This document shows positions 7,894 through 16,799 of a stretch of 64,000 nt of DNA, piece by piece. Every line of letters begins with the position of its first letter. Positions within the stretch are counted from its first letter, which is position 1. Under the pieces are notes generated by a model, which saw only the letters and a program-made list of their open reading frames with translations, was not told the origin of the DNA and did not search any database. Location: positions 186,001-250,000 of the forward strand of contig JAFLBI010000001.1 in assembly GCA_017303835.1 (NCBI GenBank). The letters run 5' to 3'. The DNA comes from Chitinophagales bacterium. GTDB taxonomy: Bacteria > Bacteroidota > Bacteroidia > Chitinophagales > Chitinophagaceae. Position numbers and translations under genes: made by a program.

Positions 7894-10776
7894 TTAGTTC
7901 ATATAGCTCTCTACCGGCTCGCAGGTACAAACCAGGTTTCTATCGCCATGAGTATTGTTTACCCTTGCCACGCTTGGCCAGAATTTGTTCTGGGTAACAT
8001 AATACAATGGGAAAGCTGCTGTTTGTCTGCTGTAAGGGCGATCCCAGCTATCAGCGCATACCACTGCTTGTGTGTGTGGCGCATGCTTCAGCGGGTTGTT
8101 GGCCTTATCGGCTTTGCCTGATTCGATATCCTGGATTTCTTCATAAATGCTGATCAGGGCATCGCAGAAGCGATCCAACTCAGGTTTGTCCTCACTTTCT
8201 GTAGGTTCAATCATGATGGTGCCCGCAACAGGGAAACTCATGGTTGGTGCGTGGAAGCCATAATCAATCAAACGCTTGGCAATATCTTCTGCTTCAACAC
8301 CTGAAGTTTGTTTCAGCGGACGCAAGTCAACGATGAATTCGTGCGCAGCTGTTCCGTTGCTACCAGTGTATAGAATCTTGTAATATTTCTCCAAACGTAC
8401 TTTCATGTAGTTCGCGTTCAGAATCGCATATTCAGTAGCCATTCTAATACCATCAGCACCCAGCATGCGGATATAACCATAGCTGATAAGCAAGATGCTG
8501 GCACTACCAAATGGTGCAGCACTTACTGCAGCATTGGCACGCTTAGCGGTGCCGTCTGCCAATACATAGTGACCGGGCAGGTGTGGAGCCAAATGCGCGG
8601 CTACGCAGATAGGGCCCATGCCAGGACCACCACCACCATGTGGAATAGCAAATGTTTTGTGCAGGTTGAGGTGACAAACATCGGCACCAATCATACCCGG
8701 GCTGGTTAAACCAACCTGTGCATTCATGTTGGCACCATCCATATATACTTGTCCGCCATATTCATGTATTGTTGCGCAGATATCGCGGATGCTCTCTTCA
8801 AATACACCGTGTGTAGATGGATAAGTCACCATTAAGCCAGCCAATACATCTTTATTCGCTGCAGCTTTTTCTTTCAGATCAGCTATGTCAATGTTACCGT
8901 GGTCATCACATTTCACTACCACCACTTTCATGCCCGCCATAACAGCTGAGGCTGGGTTGGTACCATGTGCAGAGATTGGAATCAATACCACGTTTCTATG
9001 TGTATCGCCATTGGCTTTGTGATAAGCCATGATGGTTAACAAACCAGCGTATTCACCTTGCGCACCACTATTGGGTTGCAGGCTGCAGGCTGCGAAACCT
9101 GTTACTTCACAAAGGTATTGACCGAGTTCTTCGATGATTTGCTGATAACCCTTGGTTTGATCAGCAGGCGTGAAGGGATGCAGTTTGCTGAAAGCAGGCC
9201 AGCTCACGGGAATCATTTCTGTAGCTGCATTTAACTTCATGGTACAGCTACCTAAGGTGATCATGCTGGTATTCAGCGAAAGGTCTTTGTTCTCCAGTTG
9301 CTTGATATAACGCATCATCTGACTCTCACTATGGTGTGTGTTGAACACAGGGTGCGTGAGGTAAGTAGATGTTCTTGTAGCATAAGCAGGAATACCACTC
9401 AGGTTCACAGCCTCTTGATCTAAGCTAAATGCTGCATCGCTGAAGCCTTTTGCTGAAGCAAATACAAAGAGAATATCCAACAGGTCTGCTGCAGTTGTTG
9501 TTTCATCCAATGAGATGCTAACATGGTTGGCATCAGCATAATGGAAATTGATGCCTGTTGCCAATGCTTGATTACGAATTGTTGCAGCATCTGTAGCAAT
9601 GGTCAAAGTATCGAAGAAATGATTGTTGACGATGGTGTAACCAAGCGTCTTCAATTCAGCAGCCAATGTTGCTGTTAAAGTAGCTACACGTGAAGCGATT
9701 TTCTTTAATCCATCCGGACCGTGGAACACTGCATACATCGCAGCCATATTTGCCAGCAATGCTTGTGCAGTACAAATATTCGAAGTAGCTTTTTCGCGCT
9801 TGATGTGTTGTTCGCGTGTTTGCAAAGCCATACGCAAAGCGCGATTGCCTTGTGCATCGATGCTTACGCCAATCAAACGGCCTGGCATACCTCTTTTGAA
9901 ATCATCTTTTGTTGCAAAGAATGCTGCGTGCGGACCGCCAAAGCCCATTGGTACACCAAAGCGTTGAGCAGAGCCAATTGCTACATCTGCACCCAGTTCA
10001 CCTGGGGTAGTTAATAAAGTCAATGCCAGCAGGTCGGTTGCCATCACGACAAAACCACTTACGCCATGTACTTTTTCAATAAAGCTGCGGTAGTCTTCTA
10101 CAGAGCCCTTGCTGTTAGGGTATTGAATCAAGGCACCGAAATAGGTGTTGTCGATAGTAGCTGTTGCATAATCTCCGTAAACCAACTCAATACCAATTGG
10201 CAAGGCACGTGTTTCCAATACATCAATCGTCTGAGGGAAAGTGCTATTGTCAACAAAAAACTTCGGCTGAGTAGGGTTGTCTGTTTTGTTCACGTGGTGG
10301 AAGAGCATGGCCATTGCTTCAGCCGCAGCAGTAGCTTCATCCAACAGTGAAGCGTTTGACATAGGCAGGCCAGTGAGGTCTGCGATCATGGTCTGATAAT
10401 TCAACAGGCTCTCTAAACGACCCTGAGAAATTTCCGCCTGATAGGGCGTGTATTGGGTATACCAACCTGGGTTTTCAAAAATATTACGCAGAATCACACT
10501 GGGTGTGATGGTATCGTAATAACCCTGTCCGATATAATTTTTAAACAATTGATTTTTAGCAGCAATACCCTGCAAGTGTTGCAAGTATTCAAACTCGCCC
10601 ATGGCAGCAGGCACATTCAAAGGCTTTTTGATGCGGATGCTGTCGGGTACTGTTTTGCTGATCAGTTCTTCCATGGAGCCCATACCAATGGTCTCCAGCA
10701 TTTGCTGTGTATCGGCTGCGTTAGGGCCAATATGTCTACGTTGAAACTCGGTACGCTGGTGTTCGAAAAGATTCAT
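7894..10776 (-). CDS. gcvP: Glycine dehydrogenase (decarboxylating), P-protein of the glycine cleavage system
   Basis: A 960-residue, full-length single-chain P-protein that decarboxylates glycine with PLP and passes the aminomethyl group to the H-protein lipoate. The PLP lysine sits in NLHKTF (K707 from this start), followed by the glycine-rich loop [11 protein letters not shown]. Both the N-terminal half (FRRHIGP-like start RRHIGPN) and the C-terminal half are complete, so this is the fused form rather than the split gcvPA/gcvPB form. An upstream in-frame ATG at 10815 overlaps the -7 box at 10802-10809, which supports the start at 10776. No gcvT or gcvH lies nearby. Confidence 0.96.
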   Translation of the reverse strand: MNLFEHQRTEFQRRHIGPNAADTQQMLETIGMGSMEELISKTVPDSIRIKKPLNVPAAMGEFEYLQHLQGIAAKNQLFKNYIGQGYYDTITPSVILRNIFENPGWYTQYTPYQAEISQGRLESLLNYQTMIADLTGLPMSNASLLDEATAAAEAMAMLFHHVNKTDNPTQPKFFVDNSTFPQTIDVLETRALPIGIELVYGDYATATIDNTYFGALIQYPNSKGSVEDYRSFIEKVHGVSGFVVMATDLLALTLLTTPGELGADVAIGSAQRFGVPMGFGGPHAAFFATKDDFKRGMPGRLIGVSIDAQGNRALRMALQTREQHIKREKATSNICTAQALLANMAAMYAVFHGPDGLKKIASRVATLTATLAAELKTLGYTIVNNHFFDTLTIATDAATIRNQALATGINFHYADANHVSISLDETTTAADLLDILFVFASAKGFSDAAFSLDQEAVNLSGIPAYATRTSTYLTHPVFNTHHSESQMMRYIKQLENKDLSLNTSMITLGSCTMKLNAATEMIPVSWPAFSKLHPFTPADQTKGYQQIIEELGQYLCEVTGFAACSLQPNSGAQGEYAGLLTIMAYHKANGDTHRNVVLIPISAHGTNPASAVMAGMKVVVVKCDDHGNIDIADLKEKAAANKDVLAGLMVTYPSTHGVFEESIRDICATIHEYGGQVYMDGANMNAQVGLTSPGMIGADVCHLNLHKTFAIPHGGGGPGMGPICVAAHLAPHLPGHYVLADGTAKRANAAVSAAPFGSASILLISYGYIRMLGADGIRMATEYAILNANYMKVRLEKYYKILYTGSNGTAAHEFIVDLRPLKQTSGVEAEDIAKRLIDYGFHAPTMSFPVAGTIMIEPTESEDKPELDRFCDALISIYEEIQDIESGKADKANNPLKHAPHTQAVVCADSWDRPYSRQTAAFPLYYVTQNKFWPSVARVNNTHGDRNLVCTCEPVESYMN

Positions 10777-10801
10777 AGAATGGCGGCCTTTTTTGGTGGT
10801 G

Positions 10802-10809
10802 CAAAGGTA
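10802..10809 (-). promoter_or_regulatory. Promoter -7 box of gcvP
   Basis: The minus strand reads TACCTTTG, an exact TAnnTTTG match, 25 bases upstream of the ATG at 10776. No convincing -33 TTTG is seen at the usual spacing. Confidence 0.5.
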
Positions 10810-10877
10810 AGCCACTACAACGGGATAAACAGCCTTTTGTTGAATCTGTGAACAGCCTGTGGATGTAAAAATTTGGC

Positions 10878-11723
10878 TTATTGATCTCTTTTGTTGGAAG
10901 GCTGCCAGCCGGGCGGGCCAAAGATGTACATCAACTTGGTCCTCAGGTCGGGAGCTTGGCGCACATCGTTGAACATATTCCTGAATTCGTGCAGAATTAC
11001 TTCATCAGGACGGCTGTTTTTGGGCGGTTTGGTCACGCCATACTCCACAGGTTCCGTTTCCTCTGTAAAAGTGCCAAATAGTCTGTCCCAAATAATCAGG
11101 AACATGCCCATATTTCGGTCGATGTACTGGGGGTTCTTGCCATGGTGCACACGGTGGTGCGATGGGGTTGCCATAAACCACTCCAGAAAGCCCAGTTTTT
11201 TTACATACTGCGTATGAATGAATATGCCGTACAGCTGAGTAAGGGAGAAGACGAAGAAGATGTCCAAGGGTTGTAACCCTAAAAATGCTAAGGGAATGAA
11301 ATATATAAAACGGTATATAGGTTCAAACACTGATGATCTGAAGCCCACAGCCAGATTGAACTCTTCTGAAGAATGATGGGTGATATGCACAGCCCAGAAT
11401 AAGCGCACTTTATGATCCACATAATGCATGGTATAAAATGCGAGATCCTGCAGAATGAATAAAACAACCCAATAAGCAATAGGATTATTTATTTCCAGTA
11501 CGCGATGGTTGAAGCACCATAATAAAGCTATCAGCGCTACACCGCGCATGGCTAGATCAATCACGATATTAATGAGCATGATGTAGAAATGCTCAATGGT
11601 GCCTTTCTTACTATAATGGCCGTTATTGTGAATATTAGACGCAATGACTTCTGCTGCTATGAAAAATACATAGAGCGGTGTGGAGATCAGAAAGAGTAGG
11701 GTTTCTCTGTACGACTGAATCAT
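10878..11723 (-). CDS. Sterol desaturase / fatty acid hydroxylase family protein
   Basis: A 281-residue integral membrane di-iron oxygenase. The histidine clusters of the superfamily are present: HYVDH (a HxxxH box), HITHHSSE (HxxHH) and HRVHHG (HxxHH), with four or more hydrophobic segments around them. Family members hydroxylate or desaturate membrane lipids such as sterols, carotenoids and fatty acids; the substrate here is unknown. Start choice: a TTG at 11744 is possible, but ATG 11723 lies 18 bases downstream of an exact TATTTTTG box and is preferred. It is divergent from the LysE-type gene. Confidence 0.88.
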   Translation of the reverse strand: MIQSYRETLLFLISTPLYVFFIAAEVIASNIHNNGHYSKKGTIEHFYIMLINIVIDLAMRGVALIALLWCFNHRVLEINNPIAYWVVLFILQDLAFYTMHYVDHKVRLFWAVHITHHSSEEFNLAVGFRSSVFEPIYRFIYFIPLAFLGLQPLDIFFVFSLTQLYGIFIHTQYVKKLGFLEWFMATPSHHRVHHGKNPQYIDRNMGMFLIIWDRLFGTFTEETEPVEYGVTKPPKNSRPDEVILHEFRNMFNDVRQAPDLRTKLMYIFGPPGWQPSNKRDQ

Positions 11724-11741
11724 CTCGGTTACTTGCGGTTG

Positions 11742-11749
11742 CAAAAATA
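11742..11749 (-). promoter_or_regulatory. Promoter -7 box of the sterol desaturase gene
   Basis: The minus strand reads TATTTTTG (TAnnTTTG), 18 bases before the ATG at 11723. A matching -33 element is not clear. Confidence 0.45.
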
Positions 11750-11782
11750 TCTGAATGGAGGAAATAATCCCTATCGAAAGGT

Positions 11783-11790
11783 TAGTTTTG
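11783..11790 (+). promoter_or_regulatory. Promoter -7 box of the LysE-type exporter gene
   Basis: The sequence TAGTTTTG (TAnnTTTG) ends eight bases before the ATG at 11799. It supports that start over an in-frame ATG at 11733. Confidence 0.45.
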
Positions 11791-11798
11791 TTCAGATT

Positions 11799-12419
11799 AT
11801 GGTCTATGCATTGTTGTATGGCTTAGGTATTGGCGTGATACTCAGCAGTATGCTGGGAACGGTCTTCTTTTTTCTGGTGCAGAATAGTATCGCCAATGGC
11901 TTTAAAAGCAGCATTTTCATTGCTGCAGGGGTAATCAGTTCAGATATATTGCTGATAGTACTGAGCTATTTCAATGCCAATTTGTTTCCTTCTGGCGGTT
12001 ATGCAGAAAACCTGGTTCGACTCGGCGGGGCTTTGCTCCTGGTAATCATGGGTATTGGCAATATTCGTAAGCATAGTAAGCCGCAATTTGCAGTTCCTGT
12101 CTATAATTCCCCTTGGCTTTTGGCGTCCAAAGGGTTTATGTTGAATGCGCTGAACCCGGGTAATTATATTAGTTGGTTGTCTATTTCGGCTTTGCTGATT
12201 AATGTGAATCATTATACGCTTGGTGAGCGCTGGTGGTTTTATGTGGGAGCATTGCTGAGCATTTTCGGCATGGAAATGTTGATTGCGCTGGGTGCAGCAA
12301 AAATCAAAACCTATATCAGTGAAAAGTTCATGCGCAGATTAGATCTGGTGCTGGGTATTGTCTTTCTTGTTTTTGCGGTGGTACTCTTATGGCCCTTGTT
12401 GCGCAACCTGCTTACATAA
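11799..12419 (+). CDS. LysE family amino acid exporter
   Basis: About 206 residues with six predicted membrane segments in the LysE/RhtB arrangement. Typical features are the N-terminal LGIGVILSSMLGTVFFFLVQNS stretch (ends in polar residues before TM2), a GVISSD motif, and ALNPGNY, which corresponds to the NP motif of the second half. These transporters expel amino acids or related compounds; the substrate is unknown. The start at 11799 is set by the preceding -7 box. Its stop codon overlaps the end of the convergent CapA-like gene by eight bases. Confidence 0.85.
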   Translation: MVYALLYGLGIGVILSSMLGTVFFFLVQNSIANGFKSSIFIAAGVISSDILLIVLSYFNANLFPSGGYAENLVRLGGALLLVIMGIGNIRKHSKPQFAVPVYNSPWLLASKGFMLNALNPGNYISWLSISALLINVNHYTLGERWWFYVGALLSIFGMEMLIALGAAKIKTYISEKFMRRLDLVLGIVFLVFAVVLLWPLLRNLLT

Positions 12420-13830
12420 GCAGATGTTGTTGATGCGGCGGCAATACAAAACGCTCAAAAAAATCACTCAGTTCAGCAAATTCTTTTTGCGACTGTGCGT
12501 CCTTTAAAAAAGTTTTGGGTGATTGCTTCACTTGCTGATAATCTAGCAATTCAAGCGATTGCACTGATTCATTGCTGATTTGTGCATGCATATATGCCGG
12601 CTTAATGCCGATACGAGTGACCCTTGTTTCTGTCTGTCCATTTCGGATACCCTTGCTGATTTCCAGATGTAGTAATAAAGTCAAATGTCCCCATTTGAAA
12701 ATATCATAGGCGATAAAATCACCAAGAGAGTAAATGATCACATGTTGCTTTCCTGTAACAGTTGAAGTGTACAATTCGACAGGTTGGGGGTGATGCGGGT
12801 GCCCGGCGATAATGATGTCAGCATTGCTTGTGTCGCAGATGCGATGAATATTATTGCGAACAATGGAACCCGGGAATGCTTGATAAGCACAGCCCATATG
12901 CAACATGGCTATTACACAATCTGCACCGTTGGCTCTTGCTGTATTTGCCTGATCTATCAGTCTGCTGATGTCCGGATTTTCTTCATTCAATAAAATATGG
13001 TTACAAAGCCAGGGCTGATGTGGTGGCACTTGCATTTTATTCAAAGAAAAAGTTGCTGCAATAAAACCCGTTTTGATGCCTTTTTTTTCAAGAACAGGCA
13101 CTGTATTGATGCCAATAGCTGATTCCGCGGCGCCGGTCCAAGCAACACTTTCTTTATTCAAAAAAGCAATGGTGTTTTGTAAGCCTTCTTCACCTTGATC
13201 TAAGCTGTGGTTATTAGCAATAGAAACAAGATCATAGCCTTTATACTGTCCATTACCTTTGAAGATATTCCAAGTAGGCGCATCTATGTTGAAATACATA
13301 TCATTCAACATTACTTCTGGTGCTGCCGAATAAGGTTTGGAGAAATCGGCCGGACTCTCCAGATTGGCTACTACCAGATCAGCCCCAAAAAAGAAATCGC
13401 CTACATGGTCCCATAAATGCTTACAGGTGTCTGGTGTAATAGCCGTGTAAGGAATCAAATCGCCACCGGCATGAAAAGTATAAGTACTGCTAATACGGAA
13501 ATCTGCTGGTATATCCAGTTTCAGCTCGCTATTCAGTAAAGCAGCTTTGATACCACTTCCTGCTTCATCCTCCACCATGGCTTTGAAATAATACTTGTAG
13601 CCAAGGTATAGCTGCATACGCCTGTTCATGTTGGCAGGATCTTCATGGTGCTCCCGCCATGGTTTTGGAAAGCGAAGGATGCGCAGCAGGTATAAAAGGT
13701 GGTAGAGGAAACGAATGGTCTTCACCAATAACCAGCCCTTCCGACTGATGGTGATAACGGGTTGATATGTGCGATAATTGACCAAGCGGCGGCAAAATAC
13801 AGGATAATGCGGATAGTTGTAGTTTCGCAA
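12412..13830 (-). CDS. CapA-like metallophosphoesterase (poly-gamma-glutamate synthesis protein family)
   Basis: A 472-residue protein with a CapA/YwtB domain from about residue 115. Metal-site motifs are visible: GGDLIPY, ADLVVANLESP, SIANNHSLDQG, VIAMLHMG, and IIAGHPHHPQP, followed by IYSLGDF. The first 110 residues are basic with a hydrophobic stretch (TIRFLYHLLYLLRILRF) that may anchor the protein at the membrane. CapA proteins take part in capsule or poly-gamma-glutamate production in some bacteria. No capB or capC is nearby, so the role here is open. It diverges from the YkgJ gene. Confidence 0.85.
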   Translation of the reverse strand: MRNYNYPHYPVFCRRLVNYRTYQPVITISRKGWLLVKTIRFLYHLLYLLRILRFPKPWREHHEDPANMNRRMQLYLGYKYYFKAMVEDEAGSGIKAALLNSELKLDIPADFRISSTYTFHAGGDLIPYTAITPDTCKHLWDHVGDFFFGADLVVANLESPADFSKPYSAAPEVMLNDMYFNIDAPTWNIFKGNGQYKGYDLVSIANNHSLDQGEEGLQNTIAFLNKESVAWTGAAESAIGINTVPVLEKKGIKTGFIAATFSLNKMQVPPHQPWLCNHILLNEENPDISRLIDQANTARANGADCVIAMLHMGCAYQAFPGSIVRNNIHRICDTSNADIIIAGHPHHPQPVELYTSTVTGKQHVIIYSLGDFIAYDIFKWGHLTLLLHLEISKGIRNGQTETRVTRIGIKPAYMHAQISNESVQSLELLDYQQVKQSPKTFLKDAQSQKEFAELSDFFERFVLPPHQQHLLM

Positions 13831-13844
13831 TCACACAAAGCAGT

Positions 13845-14336
13845 ATGGCAGATAAAATTCTAGAAGGCAATTGGCAGAAGCGTTCAGCAGAGAGGCAGAA
13901 GCAGTATAAGCAGATGTTGCAACGTGCTGACAAGAACAAATTTCTACGTGCATTGCCTGAACTGAATGATGCCGCTTATGAGCAAGTGGATTGTCTGGGC
14001 TGTGCTGCTTGTTGTAAAAATTATTCGCCTCGTTTTAAAACACCGGATATCAAACGCATTAGTAAGTATTTGAAAATGCGTGAGGGAGATTTTATTGAGA
14101 CATATCTGAAGTTGGATAACGAAGGAGATTATGTGTTGCAATCAACGCCATGTCATTTCTTGAATGCCGATAATACCTGCAGCATCTATGATATTCGTCC
14201 TTCTGATTGCAGTCGCTTTCCTTATACTGATGAGGATGTGTTATTGAAGCGTCCGCAGATTACCTTGAAGAATAGCAGCTTTTGTGCGATAACTTATTAT
14301 GTGTTGGAAAAGATGATGGAGAAAATGGAGCGTTGA
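13845..14336 (+). CDS. YkgJ family cysteine cluster protein
   Basis: A 163-residue protein with the cysteine cluster that defines the YkgJ / CxxCxxCC family: CLGCAACCKNYSPRF near residue 46, then TPCHFLNADNTCSIYDIRPSDCSRFP. The cysteines probably bind zinc or an iron-sulfur cluster. The biochemical role of the family is not settled. The start is ATG 13845, with a TAGTTTCG promoter-like box at 13820-13827. It abuts the convergent MFS gene with no spare base. Confidence 0.85.
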   Translation: MADKILEGNWQKRSAERQKQYKQMLQRADKNKFLRALPELNDAAYEQVDCLGCAACCKNYSPRFKTPDIKRISKYLKMREGDFIETYLKLDNEGDYVLQSTPCHFLNADNTCSIYDIRPSDCSRFPYTDEDVLLKRPQITLKNSSFCAITYYVLEKMMEKMER

Positions 14337-15584
14337 TTAATATTCCATTTTGCGCAGCTTAGGTGCTTTAAACCAAGTGATAATAACTACCAGTAAAGTC
14401 ATGCTGCCGCCAAAGATCACGGATGGCACTACACCTAATAATTTCGCAGCAACCCCACTTTCAAATTGGCCCAATTCATTGCTGGAGTTGATGAACATGG
14501 AGTTCACACTCATTACACGTCCGCGTACCTGATCGGGTGTACGCAATTGCAGAATGGTGCCGCGCACTACTACACTGATACCATCGAGAATGCCACTTAA
14601 TACCAATACGGCAAATGATAACCAGAACTCACGCGATAGTGCAAAGACAATAATGCAGGCGCCGAATCCGGCTACGGCAAAGAATAATTTCTTGCCTTGT
14701 TGTTTACGCAGCGGGAAGAATGTGAGATAGATAATGATCATGATGGCACCGAGGTCAGATGCGGCGTTCAGCCAACCAAAACCAACGGGGCCAACTTTGA
14801 GTATGTCTTTGGCAAACACCGGGATCATGGCCACAGCACCACCAAATAGCACGGCAAATAAGTCCAGCGACAAAGCACCCAAAACTTCTTTGGTGTTGAA
14901 TACGAAACGCAAACCTTCTTTCACACTTTCCCAGGTCTTTTGTTCACCTGGTTCATTCAAAGCTGGTTTGGGTTTTAGTCTGGTCATAAAGACAAAGCCA
15001 ATTGCCACAAGTACAGCAATCACAGTTAAAGTGCCAGTATTGCCAAGGCCAGCAATCAGAAAACCAGCTGCTGCATGCCCGGTTACAGATGCGGTGAGCC
15101 AAGTGCCTTGGTTCCAGGTTGTCGCGTTTTGTAGTAAGTCGCGCGGAACAATATAGGCCACCATGGTGCCAAATGTTGGTCCGGTGAAAGAGCGGAAAAC
15201 ACCTGTAAAGAATATCACACAGTAGATGACTATGGCGGCTGTTTTTGCATATACCCATTCCTCACTAACAGAAAAAGAGAGTGCTAATAAAACCAAAGTA
15301 CAAGCTAGGTAAGCAGCTACACCGCGTAGCAAGAGTTTTCTCTTTTCACTGATATCGATTACGTGTCCTGCATAAAGCGATAATGACACAGCAGGAATCA
15401 CTTCGGCCAAGCCGATCAATCCGATAGCAAAGGGTTCGTTTGTGAGTTCATAAATCCACCAGCCAACCAAAGTACCCATCATGCGCAAACCCATGATGAA
15501 GAGAAAGCGGCCAATCATCAGGTTGCGGTATTCCGCAATCCGCATGGCAGCAAAAGCTTCATACTTGTTTGGGTTTTGACTCAT
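14337..15584 (-). CDS. MFS transporter (enterobactin-exporter-like MFS_3 type)
   Basis: A 415-residue protein with 12 predicted membrane segments. Loop 2-3 contains AGHVIDISEKRKLLLRG, the variant of the MFS A-motif found in the MFS_3 group. The substrate is unknown. Its ATG overlaps the stop codon of the deoxynucleoside kinase gene by one base (TGATG), so the two are translationally coupled in the folK-dNK-MFS operon. Confidence 0.88.
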   Translation of the reverse strand: MSQNPNKYEAFAAMRIAEYRNLMIGRFLFIMGLRMMGTLVGWWIYELTNEPFAIGLIGLAEVIPAVSLSLYAGHVIDISEKRKLLLRGVAAYLACTLVLLALSFSVSEEWVYAKTAAIVIYCVIFFTGVFRSFTGPTFGTMVAYIVPRDLLQNATTWNQGTWLTASVTGHAAAGFLIAGLGNTGTLTVIAVLVAIGFVFMTRLKPKPALNEPGEQKTWESVKEGLRFVFNTKEVLGALSLDLFAVLFGGAVAMIPVFAKDILKVGPVGFGWLNAASDLGAIMIIIYLTFFPLRKQQGKKLFFAVAGFGACIIVFALSREFWLSFAVLVLSGILDGISVVVRGTILQLRTPDQVRGRVMSVNSMFINSSNELGQFESGVAAKLLGVVPSVIFGGSMTLLVVIITWFKAPKLRKMEY

Positions 15585-16216
15585 CAGGGTAGGGTAAAAT
15601 AGTGCTGGCCTTCATCGTAGTCCTTATCCAAAGCATCCAACACTACTTGCAGGTGCTTTTCATTGCCCAAAAAATCAGCATTGCTGGCATCAATGAAAAT
15701 GGTTTTGATATTGTGCTGCTTGATGTAGCTGGTATAGGTTTCCTGAATATTGTAGAGGTATTCGTCTGGAATAGATTGCTCATACTCTCTGTTGCGTTTT
15801 CTGATATTCTGCTGCAGCTTGTGTACAGGTGCATGCAAGTAGATCAGGATATCCGGAAAAACCAACTGTTGGTGTATGATATCAAATAGTTTCTGATAGA
15901 GTCTGAACTCTTCTTCCGGCAGGTTCACTTTTGCAAAAAGCAAACATTTGGTAAACAGATAATCAGAAATGGTAATGCTTTGAAACATGTCCTTGGTATG
16001 GATCATGTCTTTCAACTGTTTATAACGCTCTGCCATGAAAAACAACTCTAATGGAAAAGCGTATTGTTGCGGGTTCTCGTAAAATTTGGGCAGAAAAGGA
16101 TTGTCTGCAAATTCTTCCAGAATGATTCTGGCATTAAAATGTTTGGCCAGCAGATGTGTGAGTGTTGTCTTACCGGCGCCAATATTCCCTTCTACAGTAA
16201 TAAAGTGATGTTTCAT
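15584..16216 (-). CDS. Deoxynucleoside kinase (dNK family)
   Basis: A 210-residue kinase that phosphorylates deoxynucleosides for nucleotide salvage. The P-loop is GNIGAGKT (residues 10-17), followed by the substrate motif LEEFADNPFLPKFY and the arginine-rich lid region NIRKRNREYEQSIPDEYL. It resembles Bacillus deoxyadenosine/deoxyguanosine kinases; the base specificity cannot be read from sequence alone. It lies 28 bases downstream of folK in the same operon, an arrangement I recall from other Bacteroidota. Confidence 0.9.
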   Translation of the reverse strand: MKHHFITVEGNIGAGKTTLTHLLAKHFNARIILEEFADNPFLPKFYENPQQYAFPLELFFMAERYKQLKDMIHTKDMFQSITISDYLFTKCLLFAKVNLPEEEFRLYQKLFDIIHQQLVFPDILIYLHAPVHKLQQNIRKRNREYEQSIPDEYLYNIQETYTSYIKQHNIKTIFIDASNADFLGNEKHLQVVLDALDKDYDEGQHYFTLP

Positions 16217-16244
16217 CTTGCTGCTTCGGGCTCAAAAATAGCCG

Positions 16245-16742
16245 TCAATCCTGCGCAGGCGGTGAAAACTTTTTCACATCTAAAGGGTCAGGACATACAG
16301 CCAATAATTCAGTTACAGAGCGCTGATAGACAGGATGAATAAAATCAGGTGCTAGTTCCTGTAAGGGTACCAGCACAAAACGTCTTTGGGCAATGGCCGG
16401 GTGTGGCAATTGCAGCAGGGGGGTATTCAGGACATCATCGTTGAAAAAAAGAATATCTATATCTATGATACGTGGTCCATATTTCTCTTCCCGGATACGG
16501 CCCATTTCCTGTTCTATCTCGAGCAGGGTTTGCATTAGTTCCTCCGGGCTAAGTTCGGTTGCTACTAGTAATGCCTGATTCAGAAAAGCCTGTTGGTCTT
16601 CTTTTCCCCAGGCTGCCGTTTCATAAATAGCCGATTGGGCGATAATTTGTCCGCACCTATCGCTGATATGTTTAAACGCGGTGTGCAGGTTATCCCATCT
16701 CTTACCTAAATTGCCGCCTGTCAGTAGATATGCCCTGTTCAT
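16245..16742 (-). CDS. folK: 2-amino-4-hydroxy-6-hydroxymethyldihydropteridine pyrophosphokinase
   Basis: A 165-residue HPPK, which transfers pyrophosphate from ATP to the pterin in folate synthesis. Diagnostic features are the N-terminal YLLTGGNLGKRWDNL, the YETAAWG strand, the ATP/Mg motif RIREEKYGPRIIDIDILFF, and LPHPAIAQRRFVLVPLQELAP. The length is normal. It is the first gene of the folK-dNK-MFS operon and diverges from sppA. The AT-poor 57-base gap between them holds the sppA promoter. Confidence 0.95.
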   Translation of the reverse strand: MNRAYLLTGGNLGKRWDNLHTAFKHISDRCGQIIAQSAIYETAAWGKEDQQAFLNQALLVATELSPEELMQTLLEIEQEMGRIREEKYGPRIIDIDILFFNDDVLNTPLLQLPHPAIAQRRFVLVPLQELAPDFIHPVYQRSVTELLAVCPDPLDVKKFSPPAQD

Positions 16743-16745
16743 ACG

Positions 16746-16776
16746 TTTGTGTGCGCTAAAGGGCCAAATATCTTTA
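16746..16776 (+). promoter_or_regulatory. Promoter of sppA
   Basis: A TTTG at 16746-16749, a 19-base spacer, and TATCTTTA at 16769-16776 match the Bacteroidota -33/-7 layout with one mismatch in the -7 box. The sppA ATG follows 23 bases later. Confidence 0.6.
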
Positions 16777-16799
16777 CTTTCATCCTGTATAAAGCAACT

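Noticed and set aside
14734-15156. A 140-codon open frame opposite the MFS gene
   Set aside because: It is rich in Ser, Pro and Lys as expected for an antisense shadow of a membrane protein gene; the MFS reading is conserved.
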